Below are positions 42,040 to 51,201 of a DNA stretch of 59,576 bases, in pieces. A program made the position numbers and the translations under genes. Within the stretch, counting starts at the first letter, position 1, and each line of letters begins with the position of its first letter. Location: NCBI GenBank assembly GCA_949948715.1, contig CATLGW010000013.1:1-59576 (forward strand), given 5' to 3'. The stretch comes from an uncultured Lachnospiraceae bacterium. Lineage in GTDB: Bacteria > Bacillota > Clostridia > Lachnospirales > Lachnospiraceae. The notes beneath the pieces are model-generated. The model made no database searches. It was not told the DNA's origin and worked only from the letters and a program-made list of their open reading frames with translations.

Positions 42040-44430
42040 ATGCGGAGGCCTTTGTTTATCCTGTGCCTGTGTCTGACCGCCTTGTGGGCCCTGGGGCAGA
42101 TTCTGGTCCCGGGGAAGGGGATTTCCTCCGGAGGGATGCCGGGAGAGACCCCTGTCGGACCGGCGGACCGGGCGCAGGTGACGATCACCGGTCAGGTGTA
42201 TCGGAAGGATGCACAGTATGTTTATTTAACTTCTATCATTCTGATGGGTACTGCCGACAGTCTGAGGCAGGAAATTCCGATGGATTACAATTTCATAGTG
42301 GAAGGGCGGGAATGGGAGCCGGGCGGGGAGCCTCTCCTGGGGAGCAGGGTGACCCTTCGTGGGATTTACCGAAGCTTTACCGAGGCTTCCAACCCGGGGG
42401 AGTTTGACACCCTGAAATATTACGGTTCTCTGGGAATCGGCGGCAAGTTGACCGATCCGGTTCTGCTGGCGCGTTCCCGGAATTATTCACTCCTTGGGGA
42501 GGAGCTGTATCGTCTGAGAAACCGTTTTGAGGAGAGACTCTATCAAATTTTTCCGGAGAGGGAGGCCGCCGTCATGGCGACCATCCTTCTGGGGGACAGG
42601 GCGGGGCTTTCCCCGGAGGTGAAGGAGCTCTACCAAAGAAACGGAATTATTCACATTCTGAGTATATCCGGGCTGCATATCACGCTGATCGGAATGGGAA
42701 TATTCAGGCTTCTGCGCAGAGTGGGAGCTCCCCCCTGGTTTTCTGCGGTCTGCGGCGGCGTGACCCTCATCCTGTACGGCGTGATGGTGGGTATGGGGAT
42801 CTCCGTGTGCCGGGCTGTGGGGATGTATCTGCTTCGCATGCTGGCGGAGGTGGCGGGCAGAACCTATGATCTGCTGACGGCGCTGGGGCTTGTGGGTGTG
42901 ATTATGCTGTGGGGAAACCCGGGATATCTGAGCCACAGCGGCTTCCTTCTCTCCTTTGGCTCTGTCCTGGGAATCGGAGTCCTGGCTCCGGCCCTGGAGA
43001 CTGCCTGGGGAGAGCGGGAGAGGCAGCCCGGGTATCGGGAGGGATTTAAGGAGCGCTGTGAAGAGAGGCTTCGGGGATGGGGGAAACGCGTCAGGCAGTC
43101 TTTGACGGGGGGATTGTCCGTTACTCTGGCCACCTTGCCCCTTCAGCTCTGGTTTTACTACGAGGTTCCCACCTATGCCCTTTTTCTGAATCTGCTGGTG
43201 CTTCCCTTTATGGGGATCTTGATGGTGACAGGCCTCATCGCCATGATTCTGCCGGGGTTTGGAGCGGTGGGTACGGCGGATATTCTGATTCTCGGAGGAT
43301 ATGAGAAGCTCTGCGAGGGCTTTGAGGGTCTGCCCTTTCACACCTGGAATCCGGGAAGGCCTTCCGGGTGGCAGATGGCCCTGTACTATGGGATGCTGCT
43401 GGCCTTTGTTCTGGGATACGGCGTTAACCACGGCGGACCCTGCCCGGGCGGGGTCCCCGTACCGGGCCGGTCCGGAAAATCCGGCCGTTATGCCGGAAAG
43501 CCTAAATGCAGGCTTTTCCAAAACATCTTGCTTCGACGTATTTTGATTCTGACGGGATTGACTGTAGTAGTCAGCATTTTTGCCCTGGGGAGAGGGCGGG
43601 GGGACCAGGTGGTATTTCTGGACGTGGGGCAGGGGGATGCCGTCTGTCTGCGGACCCGGGAGGGCGGGGTCTATCTCTTTGACGGAGGGAGCAGCAGCAG
43701 GAGCCGTGTGGGACAGTATGTGATAAAGCCCTATCTGAAATATGCCGGAATTTCCCATGTTGACGCTGTCTGCGTGTCCCATCCCGATGCGGATCACTGC
43801 AACGGGATTCTGGAGCTTCTTCGGAATCGGGACGCCTGGGGGATTACCGTTGACCGGATCGTTCTGCCAAAGGTGGACTGGGAGAGGGCCGCGCCGGGAG
43901 AGGATCCCTTCGGGGAACTGAGAGAAGCTGCGGCAGAAGGGGCGCGCCCGGTTTCGGTTTTCTATGTGCAGGCGGGGGACTGCTTTGTCAGCGGAGACGT
44001 TTCCTTTGCCTGTCTGCATCCGGGGGAGGACGGCGGGCTGTTTCGGCCCGGGGACGCCAACGAGGCCTCGGAATGCTTCTATATCCGATTTGAGTCCGGT
44101 TCCCTGCTTTTAACCGGGGACGTCCAGGGGGAGGGGGAGGTGAGGCTTCTGGAGGAGCTGGCGGCCCGGGAGATCGGCGGTCTGACGGTGTTAAAGGTGG
44201 CCCATCACGGCTCCCGGCATTCCACTCCGGAGGGACTTCTGAAACTGCTGTGTCCCAAGCTCGCGGTGATCTCCAGCGGCAGGGACAATTCCTACGGCCA
44301 TCCCCATGAGGAGCTCCTGGAGCGTCTCAGGGAGGCGGGGGCGGAGATCTTTGGCACCGCGGCCTCGGGGGCAATCACGGTGCGGTTTGAGCGGGGGAGG
44401 GCCGCCGTGTTTCTCCACCGGGATGGGTGA
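42040..44430 (+). CDS. comEC: ComEC/Rec2 DNA-uptake channel
   Basis: A 796-residue membrane channel that imports single-stranded DNA. The N-terminal DUF4131-like OB domain is about 1-150. The competence domain (about 165-460) shows the typical LLGDRAGLSPEVKELYQRNG and HILSISGLHITLIG, with multiple helices. The C-terminal metallo-beta-lactamase-like domain (about 520-796) begins FLDVGQGDA and has SHPDADHCNG and VAHHGSRHSTPE. All three parts are intact, so it should be active if expressed. Follows the GerMN lipoprotein by 34 bases. Confidence 0.95.
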   Translation: MRRPLFILCLCLTALWALGQILVPGKGISSGGMPGETPVGPADRAQVTITGQVYRKDAQYVYLTSIILMGTADSLRQEIPMDYNFIVEGREWEPGGEPLLGSRVTLRGIYRSFTEASNPGEFDTLKYYGSLGIGGKLTDPVLLARSRNYSLLGEELYRLRNRFEERLYQIFPEREAAVMATILLGDRAGLSPEVKELYQRNGIIHILSISGLHITLIGMGIFRLLRRVGAPPWFSAVCGGVTLILYGVMVGMGISVCRAVGMYLLRMLAEVAGRTYDLLTALGLVGVIMLWGNPGYLSHSGFLLSFGSVLGIGVLAPALETAWGERERQPGYREGFKERCEERLRGWGKRVRQSLTGGLSVTLATLPLQLWFYYEVPTYALFLNLLVLPFMGILMVTGLIAMILPGFGAVGTADILILGGYEKLCEGFEGLPFHTWNPGRPSGWQMALYYGMLLAFVLGYGVNHGGPCPGGVPVPGRSGKSGRYAGKPKCRLFQNILLRRILILTGLTVVVSIFALGRGRGDQVVFLDVGQGDAVCLRTREGGVYLFDGGSSSRSRVGQYVIKPYLKYAGISHVDAVCVSHPDADHCNGILELLRNRDAWGITVDRIVLPKVDWERAAPGEDPFGELREAAAEGARPVSVFYVQAGDCFVSGDVSFACLHPGEDGGLFRPGDANEASECFYIRFESGSLLLTGDVQGEGEVRLLEELAAREIGGLTVLKVAHHGSRHSTPEGLLKLLCPKLAVISSGRDNSYGHPHEELLERLREAGAEIFGTAASGAITVRFERGRAAVFLHRDG

Positions 44431-44468
44431 GGGCAGAAGGGCCTCCGCCTCCTGGTCTTTAAAAGATC

Positions 44469-44496
44469 TTGACGCAGGACGGAAAGGGAGTATACT
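44469..44496 (+). promoter_or_regulatory. Promoter of the MATE gene
   Basis: TTGACG (44469-44474), 16-base spacer, TATACT (44491-44496), 39 bases before the ATG. Confidence 0.7.
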
Positions 44497-44535
44497 GGTA
44501 TAGGTTTTACTATTTGTGATCGAGAGGTGTTTTCC

Positions 44536-45867
44536 ATGCGTCAGGAGAAGCAGGATTTGACCGGAGGTCCCATCAGGAAGCAGATTTTCTTTTTCAGCCT
44601 TCCGTTGATTGCCTCCAATGTTTTGCAGGTATTGTTCAATATGGCGGATATCGCGGTGGTGGGGCGCTTCGCGGGTTCGGGGGCCTTGGGTTCCGTGGGC
44701 TCCACCAGCACTCTGGTGGCGCTGTTTACCGGAATCCTCATAGGAGTGTCCGGCGGAGTCAATGTGCTGGCAGCGCTCCACTTTGGGGCCAGGGATCAGC
44801 GAAAGCTGCGGGAGACGGTGCACACCGCGGCCTGGATTTGCCTGCTGGCAGGGCTTGTTCTTTCCCTGGCAGGACTCTGCTTTGCCCGGGGGATCCTGGA
44901 AATCCTTCACACCAAACCGGAGCTTATGGAAGGGGCGGTTTTGTATCTGCGCATTTATTTCCTGGGGATGCCCGCCCTGGCCCTGTACAACTACGGAAAC
45001 GCTGTCTTCAGTGCGGTGGGGAACACGAAAAAGCCCCTGCTCTATCTGTCGGCGGCAGGGGTGGTGAATGTGGTTCTGAATCTGGTCTTTGTGCTGGGGT
45101 GGGGCATGGATGTGGAGGGAGTGGCCATGGCCAGCGTGATCTCCCAGTATCTCTCCGCCGTCCTGATTCTCGCGGCGCTGTTTCGCAGCGGGGAGGACTA
45201 CGGCCTTCGGTTTCACAGTCTGCGCATCAAGAGGGACAAGGCCGCGGCGATCCTGGGGGTGGGTCTTCCCACCGGACTGCAGTACGGTATCTTTCAGGTG
45301 GCGAATCTGTTTATCCAGGTGGGGGTCAACTCCTTCTCCGCGGATATGGTGGCGGGCAACGCGGCGGCCTCCAACGCGGACAATTTGGTCTACGATGCCA
45401 TGGCCGCCTTCTACACGGCCTGCGGCAGTTTTATAGGGCAGAACTACGGGGCAGGGAAAAAGGACCGCATCAAAAAAAGCTATCTGGTCAGCCTGGCGTA
45501 TTCCTGTGGGGTGGGCGTGGTCCTGGGGCTTTTGTTTGTGGCCTTCGGTCCCCGGTTTTTATCCCTGTTTACGAAGGAGGCCACCGTGGTGGAGGCGGGG
45601 ATGAAGCGTCTGACGGTTTTGGGCCTTTCCTACGGTGTATCGGCGTTTATGGATTGTACCATAGCGGCCTCCCGGGGGCTGGGGAAAAGTGTGGTTCCCA
45701 CCGTTATTGTAATTTTGGGCTCCTGCGTGTTCCGAATCCTGTGGGTGTACACCGTATTTGCCTTTTTCGGCACGGCGTTCTCCCTGTATCTTCTGTATTT
45801 CTTCTCCTGGGGTATCACCGCCCTGGCTGAGATGCTGTACTTCAGAAAAATCTACAGGACGGTTTGA
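44536..45867 (+). CDS. MATE-family efflux transporter
   Basis: A 443-residue, 12-helix antiporter that uses sodium or proton gradients to export drugs or metabolites. It begins DLTGGPIRKQIFFFSLPLIASNVLQ, the usual MATE start, with LFNMADIAVVGRFAGSGAL in helix 2 and PTGLQYGIFQVANLFIQVG mid-protein. GAGAGG supports ATG 44536 rather than the in-frame GTG at 44527. It has its own promoter and terminator, so it is monocistronic. Substrate unknown. Confidence 0.93.
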   Translation: MRQEKQDLTGGPIRKQIFFFSLPLIASNVLQVLFNMADIAVVGRFAGSGALGSVGSTSTLVALFTGILIGVSGGVNVLAALHFGARDQRKLRETVHTAAWICLLAGLVLSLAGLCFARGILEILHTKPELMEGAVLYLRIYFLGMPALALYNYGNAVFSAVGNTKKPLLYLSAAGVVNVVLNLVFVLGWGMDVEGVAMASVISQYLSAVLILAALFRSGEDYGLRFHSLRIKRDKAAAILGVGLPTGLQYGIFQVANLFIQVGVNSFSADMVAGNAAASNADNLVYDAMAAFYTACGSFIGQNYGAGKKDRIKKSYLVSLAYSCGVGVVLGLLFVAFGPRFLSLFTKEATVVEAGMKRLTVLGLSYGVSAFMDCTIAASRGLGKSVVPTVIVILGSCVFRILWVYTVFAFFGTAFSLYLLYFFSWGITALAEMLYFRKIYRTV

Positions 45868-45872
45868 CGACG

Positions 45873-45915
45873 AAAGGGCAGTAGTCTCCCGGTGGGAGAG
45901 GACTGCCCCTTTCTC
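45873..45915 (+). terminator. Intrinsic terminator after the MATE gene
   Basis: AAAGGGCAGT (45873-45882) pairs with ACTGCCCCTTT (one-base bulge, around 45902-45911), and an inner CTCCC/GGGAG stem extends it. TTTC follows. It may also stop the convergent holA transcript. Confidence 0.8.
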
Positions 45916-46062
45916 TATGTAACCCGGAGTCCGGGATTATTGTTAGGCGAAGCTGACAGGATAGTGGAAATTCCGACGACCCAACAGCTTCATTGTTTGT
46001 AAGATTATTGTATGAGATAAATGTGTACAAAATTTGTCCAAATTCATAAGAAAGTATGAAAA

Positions 46063-47040
46063 TTATCCCAGGGCCGTGAGAATCAAAATCTCCACGCTCA
46101 TCCTGTCGTTTAAGCGTCCCGTTTTGACCGCTTCTTCCGTTTCCACGCACCGGGACAGGGCCCTTTTCAGATCGGCGGTTTTAAACCTCTCCGCCTGGGC
46201 GGCATATTTTCCGGCCACAAAGGGGGGAACTTTGATCTGTGCGCCGACGGCCTTGTTGTCAAAGCCCTTTGCCCGAAGAACCTTCACCTGCAGCAGCATA
46301 TTGCACTGCCTGGCAATCAAAAAAAGGATTCGCATGGGGGGCTCCCGCAGAGCGATCAGGTCATAGTAGAGGTTCAGGGCCTTTTTCGGCTGTCTGTCCG
46401 CAATGGCATTCACCATGTCGAAGATATGATTGCTCACCCGGGTGGTGCAGACGGCTTCCACATCCTGAGCCGTCACCACGTCCCTGTCCATACAATAGCA
46501 GATCAGCTTCTCCAGCTCCGACTGTATATTTTCCATATCCGTTCCGGTCTTTAAAAGGAGCAGGGAGGCGGTGTTCTCGGAGATGTTTTTTCCCTCTTTT
46601 TTCAGGATTCCGGCGATCCACCGCTTCAGGGTGTTCTCGTCCTGGACGCCGAACTCCGCCGCATAGCCCTTGGAGTGAACGGTCTTATACAGCTTGCACC
46701 GCTTGTCCACCTGACTCTCCGTGAAGACGAAGAAGGTGCTCTCGTTGGGGGATTCCAGATATTCCGCCAGTTTCTCGCCGCCGGATTTGAACAGTCCGCT
46801 GTCGTCCAGGAAGATCACACGGCGTTTGGCCAGGAAGGGCAGGGTTTCCGCCAGGTCGATAATCTCTCCCAGTGGAATGTCCTTCCCGCTGTAAAAATGA
46901 GTGTTCATGTCGTCGCCCTGGCCGCACAGGGCCTGGCGCAGCCGTTTGGCGTACTGTCTTTTCAGATACCGTTCCTCCCCGTAGAGCAGATAGGTCCGGC
47001 TGAAGCTTCCCTCTTTGATGTCGCTGTTGATTCGCTGCAT
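46063..47040 (-). CDS. holA: DNA polymerase III delta subunit
   Basis: The clamp-loader wrench that opens the beta clamp in replication. It is 325 residues. Features include RTYLLYGEERYLKRQYAKRL near the start, RVIFLDDSGLFKSGGE, TFFVFTESQVDKRCKLYK and the C-terminal helical domain (QCNMLLQVKVLRAKGFDNKAVGAQIKVPPFVAGKYAAQAERF). A GGAGGAAAGAG ribosome site precedes ATG. It is alone on the minus strand between two plus-strand units. Confidence 0.92.
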   Translation of the reverse strand: MQRINSDIKEGSFSRTYLLYGEERYLKRQYAKRLRQALCGQGDDMNTHFYSGKDIPLGEIIDLAETLPFLAKRRVIFLDDSGLFKSGGEKLAEYLESPNESTFFVFTESQVDKRCKLYKTVHSKGYAAEFGVQDENTLKRWIAGILKKEGKNISENTASLLLLKTGTDMENIQSELEKLICYCMDRDVVTAQDVEAVCTTRVSNHIFDMVNAIADRQPKKALNLYYDLIALREPPMRILFLIARQCNMLLQVKVLRAKGFDNKAVGAQIKVPPFVAGKYAAQAERFKTADLKRALSRCVETEEAVKTGRLNDRMSVEILILTALG

Positions 47041-47156
47041 GACTCTCTTTCCTCCGCCCGTGCCGGTGAACCTGCCGGTTCGCCGATGATGCTTACAGTA
47101 TATATGAAAGGGCGTAAAAGTGCAAACACAACCGAAATTATTCTCGGAAAGAGCTA

Positions 47157-47188
47157 TTGAGCATCCGGCTTTCTTGTGTTAGTATAAA
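47157..47188 (+). promoter_or_regulatory. Possible promoter of mscL
   Basis: TTGAGC (47157-47162) and, 17 bases later, TAGTAT (47180-47185), which overlaps TATAAA (47183-47188). Stands about 50 bases before the mscL ATG. Confidence 0.4.
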
Positions 47189-47236
47189 TGTAGAAAAGCC
47201 TGTGCATTCGGGCATAATATACACAGGAGGAGCGTT

Positions 47237-47674
47237 ATGGGAAAGGGCAAAGGATTTTTGAACGAATTCAAAAAATTTATCACCCGGGGAAACGTGGTTG
47301 ACATGGCGGTGGGCGTGATTGTGGGCGGCGCTTTCACCTCCATTGTGACTTCGCTGAACCAGGACATCCTGACTCCCGTTCTGGGAATCTTCGGGGGGAC
47401 GGATTTCAGCAGTTTGACGGTGAAGCTGGGGAGCGGGGAAGCGGCTCCGGTGCTTAGCTACGGCAATTTCATCACTGCGGTCATCAATTTTTTGATTACC
47501 GCCTTCGTGATTTTCTGTCTGGTCAAGGCAATCAATGCCCTGGGGGATAAGCTGTCCCACAAGGAGGCTGCGGCTCCCTCCACGAAGAAATGTCCCTTTT
47601 GTAAAAGCGACATTGCCATAGAGGCCACCAGATGTCCTCATTGTACCTCTCAACTGGAACCTACAAAGGAATAA
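47237..47674 (+). CDS. mscL: Large-conductance mechanosensitive channel with C-terminal zinc ribbon
   Basis: A pentameric membrane pore that opens under osmotic downshock. The start GFLNEFKKFITRGNVVDMAVGVIVGGAFTSIV is MscL, helix two lies at 77-98. The usual cytoplasmic bundle ends early and residues 119-136 carry CPFC...CPHC (C119, C122, C133, C136), a zinc-ribbon pattern. E. coli MscL lacks it. The ribosome site AGGAGG is strong. Total 145 residues. Confidence 0.95.
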   Translation: MGKGKGFLNEFKKFITRGNVVDMAVGVIVGGAFTSIVTSLNQDILTPVLGIFGGTDFSSLTVKLGSGEAAPVLSYGNFITAVINFLITAFVIFCLVKAINALGDKLSHKEAAAPSTKKCPFCKSDIAIEATRCPHCTSQLEPTKE

Positions 47675-47687
47675 CACGGGGGATGGG

Positions 47688-48740
47688 ATGAATTTACAAG
47701 GGAAGAAGCCGATCCTCTTTGCGGCGGTGTGTGCGCTGGCGATGGGGATCCTGACAGGCTGCGGAAGCGGCGACGAGAAGGTGGGAGAGGGAATGAACCT
47801 GGTCCAGAGCCTGGATTACGAGGGGGCGCTGGCACAGTTCGACGAGGCTCAGGCTCTGGGGGAGAACGAGAGGCTGGTGGCCCGGGGCCGCGGCATCGCC
47901 TATATGGGACTCACCGACTATGAACAGGCCATAGGCTGTTTTAAGCAGGCGCTGGCGGCGGGCAGCGGTTTTCCGCAGCCTCTGGACTACGATCTGAATT
48001 ATTACCTGGCGGCCGCCTACACCAAGAACGGCCAGTTTGCGGAGGCGGAGAGCGCCTATAACGCCATTCTGGACTTGAAGGAGGGGGAGAAGGACGCTAT
48101 TTTCCTCCGGGGGAACGTGAGGTTGGCGCAGTCTAATTACGAGGGGGCCAAGGCCGATTTTGACAAGGTGGTCTCCATGGACGCCAAAAACTACGACCGG
48201 CTGATCGCCATTTACCAGGTGCTGGAATATTACGGGTACGCGGAGGTGGGACAGGAGTATCTCACCGGTGTGCTGACAGCCGAGGACAAACAGATGTCGG
48301 CCTACGACAGGGGACGGATGTACTATTACCTGGGGAATTATCAGGACGCGGCCACTCTGTTGGAGCAGTCGAGAGAGAAGGGCGGGGCGGAGAGCTATTT
48401 GTATCTGGGGAAAGCCTATGAGGCCATGGGAGATTACAATTACGCGGCCAATGTGTACAACAGCTATATCGCCCAGGACAATCATAATGCGGAGATTTTC
48501 AACAGGCTGGGGCTGTGCGAGATGACCCGGCAGGATTATCAGAAAGCGCTGGAAGCCTTTCAGGCGGGGATGCAGATTGAGCACAGCGGGATTCTGCAGA
48601 CGTTGTCCTTCAATGAGATCGTGGCATATGAGTATCTGGGAGAATACCAGAAGGCGGCGGTGCTGCTGGACAATTATCTGAAAAATTACCCGGACGACGC
48701 CGCTGCCCTGCGGGAGCAGGCCTTTCTGTCCAGCAGGTAG
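47688..48740 (+). CDS. TPR-repeat lipoprotein
   Basis: A 350-residue surface protein. The lipobox LTGC gives lipidated C25. About seven TPR-like helix pairs follow, for example EGALAQFDEAQALGENERLV, YEQAIGCFKQALAAG, YEGAKADFDKVVSMD and YQKALEAFQAGMQIEHSG. TPR proteins scaffold other proteins. Partners cannot be named. Lies 13 bases after mscL, so co-transcription is likely. Confidence 0.85.
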   Translation: MNLQGKKPILFAAVCALAMGILTGCGSGDEKVGEGMNLVQSLDYEGALAQFDEAQALGENERLVARGRGIAYMGLTDYEQAIGCFKQALAAGSGFPQPLDYDLNYYLAAAYTKNGQFAEAESAYNAILDLKEGEKDAIFLRGNVRLAQSNYEGAKADFDKVVSMDAKNYDRLIAIYQVLEYYGYAEVGQEYLTGVLTAEDKQMSAYDRGRMYYYLGNYQDAATLLEQSREKGGAESYLYLGKAYEAMGDYNYAANVYNSYIAQDNHNAEIFNRLGLCEMTRQDYQKALEAFQAGMQIEHSGILQTLSFNEIVAYEYLGEYQKAAVLLDNYLKNYPDDAAALREQAFLSSR

Positions 48741-48772
48741 GAGCCTGGAAACCACAGCCTGACAGATCGGCA

Positions 48773-48796
48773 GGCCCGCACAAAGCACGGCGGGCC
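48773..48796 (+). terminator. Hairpin between the TPR and pyrF genes
   Basis: GGCCCGC (48773-48779) pairs with GCGGGCC (48790-48796) across a 10-base loop. No T-run follows, so it may be an attenuator, pause or RNA-stability element rather than a terminator. Confidence 0.35.
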
Positions 48797-48909
48797 CCGT
48801 GAGAGCATGGCGGGACGGCGGAAAAAGAAAGCGGGCCGCGGCAGGCAGCGGCGGGATCCATACAAAAATAAAACTGGCCGCAGTCAGCAGCGGCGAAACG
48901 GAGCGGAAT

Positions 48910-49833
48910 ATGATCAATAAACTGATAGAAAAGATAAAAAAGACGGGAGCCCCTGTGGTGGTGGGACTGGATCCCATGCTGAAATTTGTGCCGGAGCACA
49001 TCAAGGCAAAAGCCTATGCGGAGCAGGGAGAGACTCTGGAGGGAGCGGCGGAGGCCGTATGGCAGTTTAACAAGGGTATAGTGGACGCCGTATGTGACCT
49101 GATCCCCGCGGTGAAGCCCCAGATCGCCATGTATGAGCAGTTTGGAATCCCGGGGCTCACTGCTTTCAAGAAGACCGTGGATTACTGCCGGGAAAAGGAC
49201 CTGGTGGTCATTGGGGACGTGAAGAGAGGGGATATCGGTTCCACCTCCGAGGCCTACGCCTTGGCCCATCTGGGCAGGGTCCAGGTGGGAAGCAAGTCAT
49301 ACGGGGCCTTCGACGAGGATTTTATCACGGTCAATCCTTATCTTGGCTCTGACGGCGTGGAGCCCTTTATCAAGGTGTGCCGGGAGGAGAAAAAGGGAAT
49401 CTTTGTGCTGGTGAAGACTTCCAACCCCTCCAGCGGCGAGTTCCAGGACCGTATCATAGACGGCAGACCTCTCTACGAGCTGGTGGGAGAACAGGTGGCG
49501 GCCTGGGGGAACGAGTGCATGGGCGACGGCTACAGCTATGTGGGGGCGGTGGTGGGAGCCACTTATCCCGAGCAGGGTAAGCTGCTGCGCAGGCTGATGC
49601 CCAAAACCTTTATTCTGGTGCCCGGCTATGGGGCTCAGGGGGGAAAGGGCGCCGATCTGATGCATTATTTCGACGAGGATGGGCTGGGGGCTATCGTCAA
49701 TTCCTCCCGTGGCATCATCGCGGCATATAAACAGGAGCAGTATGGGAAGTACGGCGGGGAAGGATATGCGGACGCTTCCCGGGCGGCGGTGCTTGCTATG
49801 CGGGAGGATATCGCCCAGGCTCTGGCAAAATAG
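48910..49833 (+). CDS. pyrF: Orotidine 5'-phosphate decarboxylase (type 2)
   Basis: Last step of UMP synthesis: decarboxylation of OMP. TIM barrel with VVVGLDPMLKFVP at the start and the catalytic DVKRGDIGST (D103, K105). The end VPGYGAQGGKGADL and VNSSRGIIAAY bind phosphate. Length 307 is that of the long type-2 branch. The frame is open 37 codons further upstream, but ATG 48910 starts the fold. Two genes later comes pyrE, the step before. Confidence 0.95.
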   Translation: MINKLIEKIKKTGAPVVVGLDPMLKFVPEHIKAKAYAEQGETLEGAAEAVWQFNKGIVDAVCDLIPAVKPQIAMYEQFGIPGLTAFKKTVDYCREKDLVVIGDVKRGDIGSTSEAYALAHLGRVQVGSKSYGAFDEDFITVNPYLGSDGVEPFIKVCREEKKGIFVLVKTSNPSSGEFQDRIIDGRPLYELVGEQVAAWGNECMGDGYSYVGAVVGATYPEQGKLLRRLMPKTFILVPGYGAQGGKGADLMHYFDEDGLGAIVNSSRGIIAAYKQEQYGKYGGEGYADASRAAVLAMREDIAQALAK

Positions 49834-49874
49834 GCGTTTTCAAAGGCTGGCGGCAGAAAGGCATGGTGACTGCT

Positions 49875-50324
49875 ATGGAGAAAAACGTACGCCTGGTCAA
49901 TATCTATGTTAAAATACACAATAAACATGCGCTGACGGTGGACGATCTGGCATTTCTGGCAAAGTGGGATCCGGAGTGCTTCGCAAAGACCTGCCACAAT
50001 CTGGTTTACAACGTGCCCCAGGCCGGGCGGCTCATGCAGCCCGAGGCTCCTGCCGTGAAGCAAAAGGAGCCTGCGCGGGAGCAGGAGGCGCCTGCGGTTC
50101 CCAGGCTGCCGGCGCTGACCGAGAGGGCCAAAATCGAGAACTTCCTCATAAACCTAAAGAAGCTTGAGTTAAACGATCTGAAGGTGCAGGACGTCAGCGC
50201 CCAAAGCGTGAAAAATCTCATGGGAAATCTGTACATGGAGCTGATGTTCCCCCACAATGACAGGGAAGCCTGTTTTTATGTCCAGGATCCGGAGCAGGAG
50301 TCAGTCTTTAACGAACGTGCATAG
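49875..50324 (+). CDS. Unknown protein between pyrF and pyrE
   Basis: A 149-residue protein with no recognised family. The first 45 residues (VRLVNIYVKIHNKHALTVDDLAFLAKWDPECFAKTCHNL) look like a small helical domain. A Pro/Ala/Glu-rich linker (about 50-80) leads to a second helical part (IENFLINLKKLELNDLKVQDV). Cytoplasmic. The start is uncertain: AAAGG at 49857 is too near ATG 49863 and far from ATG 49875. Position between two pyrimidine genes suggests a shared transcript, not necessarily a shared pathway. Confidence 0.6.
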   Translation: MEKNVRLVNIYVKIHNKHALTVDDLAFLAKWDPECFAKTCHNLVYNVPQAGRLMQPEAPAVKQKEPAREQEAPAVPRLPALTERAKIENFLINLKKLELNDLKVQDVSAQSVKNLMGNLYMELMFPHNDREACFYVQDPEQESVFNERA

Positions 50325-50382
50325 AGGTCAGATTCGTTTGATGTCGGGCCCTCCCTGTTTTTGACGCTTCCGCCGAAAACGG

Positions 50383-50411
50383 TTGAAACCGGAGGGGAAT
50401 TATGGTAAACT
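50383..50411 (+). promoter_or_regulatory. Promoter of pyrE with overlapping palindrome
   Basis: TTGAAA (50383-50388), 17-base spacer, TAAACT (50406-50411) with TGG before it (extended -10). The palindrome CGGTT-GA-AACCG spans the -35 region and could be a regulator site. Confidence 0.6.
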
Positions 50412-50475
50412 TAAGCAGATCTTTGGCAGCTGTCAGGATTTGCCGTGGGAATGACGAAGATGAGGAGGAATACGG

Positions 50476-51150
50476 ATGGAGCGTTATAAGGAGCAGTTTA
50501 TCGAATTTATGGTGGACAGCGATGTCCTGAAATTTGGCGAGTTTATCCTGAAAAGCGGGCGCAAGTCCCCCTTTTTTGTGAATGCGGGAGCCTATGTGAC
50601 GGGTTCGCAGTTAAAGAAGCTGGGGGAGTATTACGCCAGGGCCATCCATGACACTTACGGGGATGATTTTGATGTGCTGTTCGGGCCTGCCTACAAGGGG
50701 ATTCCCCTGGGCGTGGCCGCCACCATCGCCTACGGCGAGCTCTATGGGAAGGAGATCCGTTACTGCTCCAACCGCAAGGAGGTCAAGGACCACGGGGATG
50801 TGGGGATTTTGCTGGGCAGCGACCTACGGGACGGGGACCGGGTGGTGATCATCGAGGATGTGACCACCTCCGGCAAATCGATAGAGGAGACCTATCCCAT
50901 TTTAAAGGCTCAGGCCGATGTGAAGATCCTGGGACTCATGGTATCCTTAAACCGCATGGAGAAAGGGCTGGGAGGAAAGGTTGGCGCTCTGCAGGAGATT
51001 CGGGAGAAGTACGGATTTGACACCCATGCCATAGTGACTATGGCGGAGGTGGTGGAGCACCTTTACAACAGGCCTTACAAGGGACGGGTGTATATAGACG
51101 ATGCCTTGAAGTCGTCCATAGACCGGTATTACGCGGAGTACGGCGCATAG
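50476..51150 (+). CDS. pyrE: Orotate phosphoribosyltransferase
   Basis: Joins orotate with PRPP to give OMP. The PRPP motif VVIIEDVTTSGKS starts at residue 123. FGPAYKGIPLGVAATIAYGELYGK and YCSNRKEVKDHGDVG are typical of the family. Length 224. GAGGAGGAA precedes ATG. A small membrane protein gene follows, then a terminator. Confidence 0.97.
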   Translation: MERYKEQFIEFMVDSDVLKFGEFILKSGRKSPFFVNAGAYVTGSQLKKLGEYYARAIHDTYGDDFDVLFGPAYKGIPLGVAATIAYGELYGKEIRYCSNRKEVKDHGDVGILLGSDLRDGDRVVIIEDVTTSGKSIEETYPILKAQADVKILGLMVSLNRMEKGLGGKVGALQEIREKYGFDTHAIVTMAEVVEHLYNRPYKGRVYIDDALKSSIDRYYAEYGA

Positions 51151-51201
51151 GCCGGACGAAGGCGGGAGACTTGCAGATTTTAGAAAAGCGGAGGAATCGG
51201 A

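Noticed and set aside
41007..42188. Minus-strand frame of 393 codons opposite gerMN
   Set aside because: It is a shadow of the coding strand with no ribosome site.
42487..44019. Minus-strand frame of 510 codons inside comEC
   Set aside because: The product is low-complexity, with His/Gln/Pro bias, and is antisense to an intact comEC.
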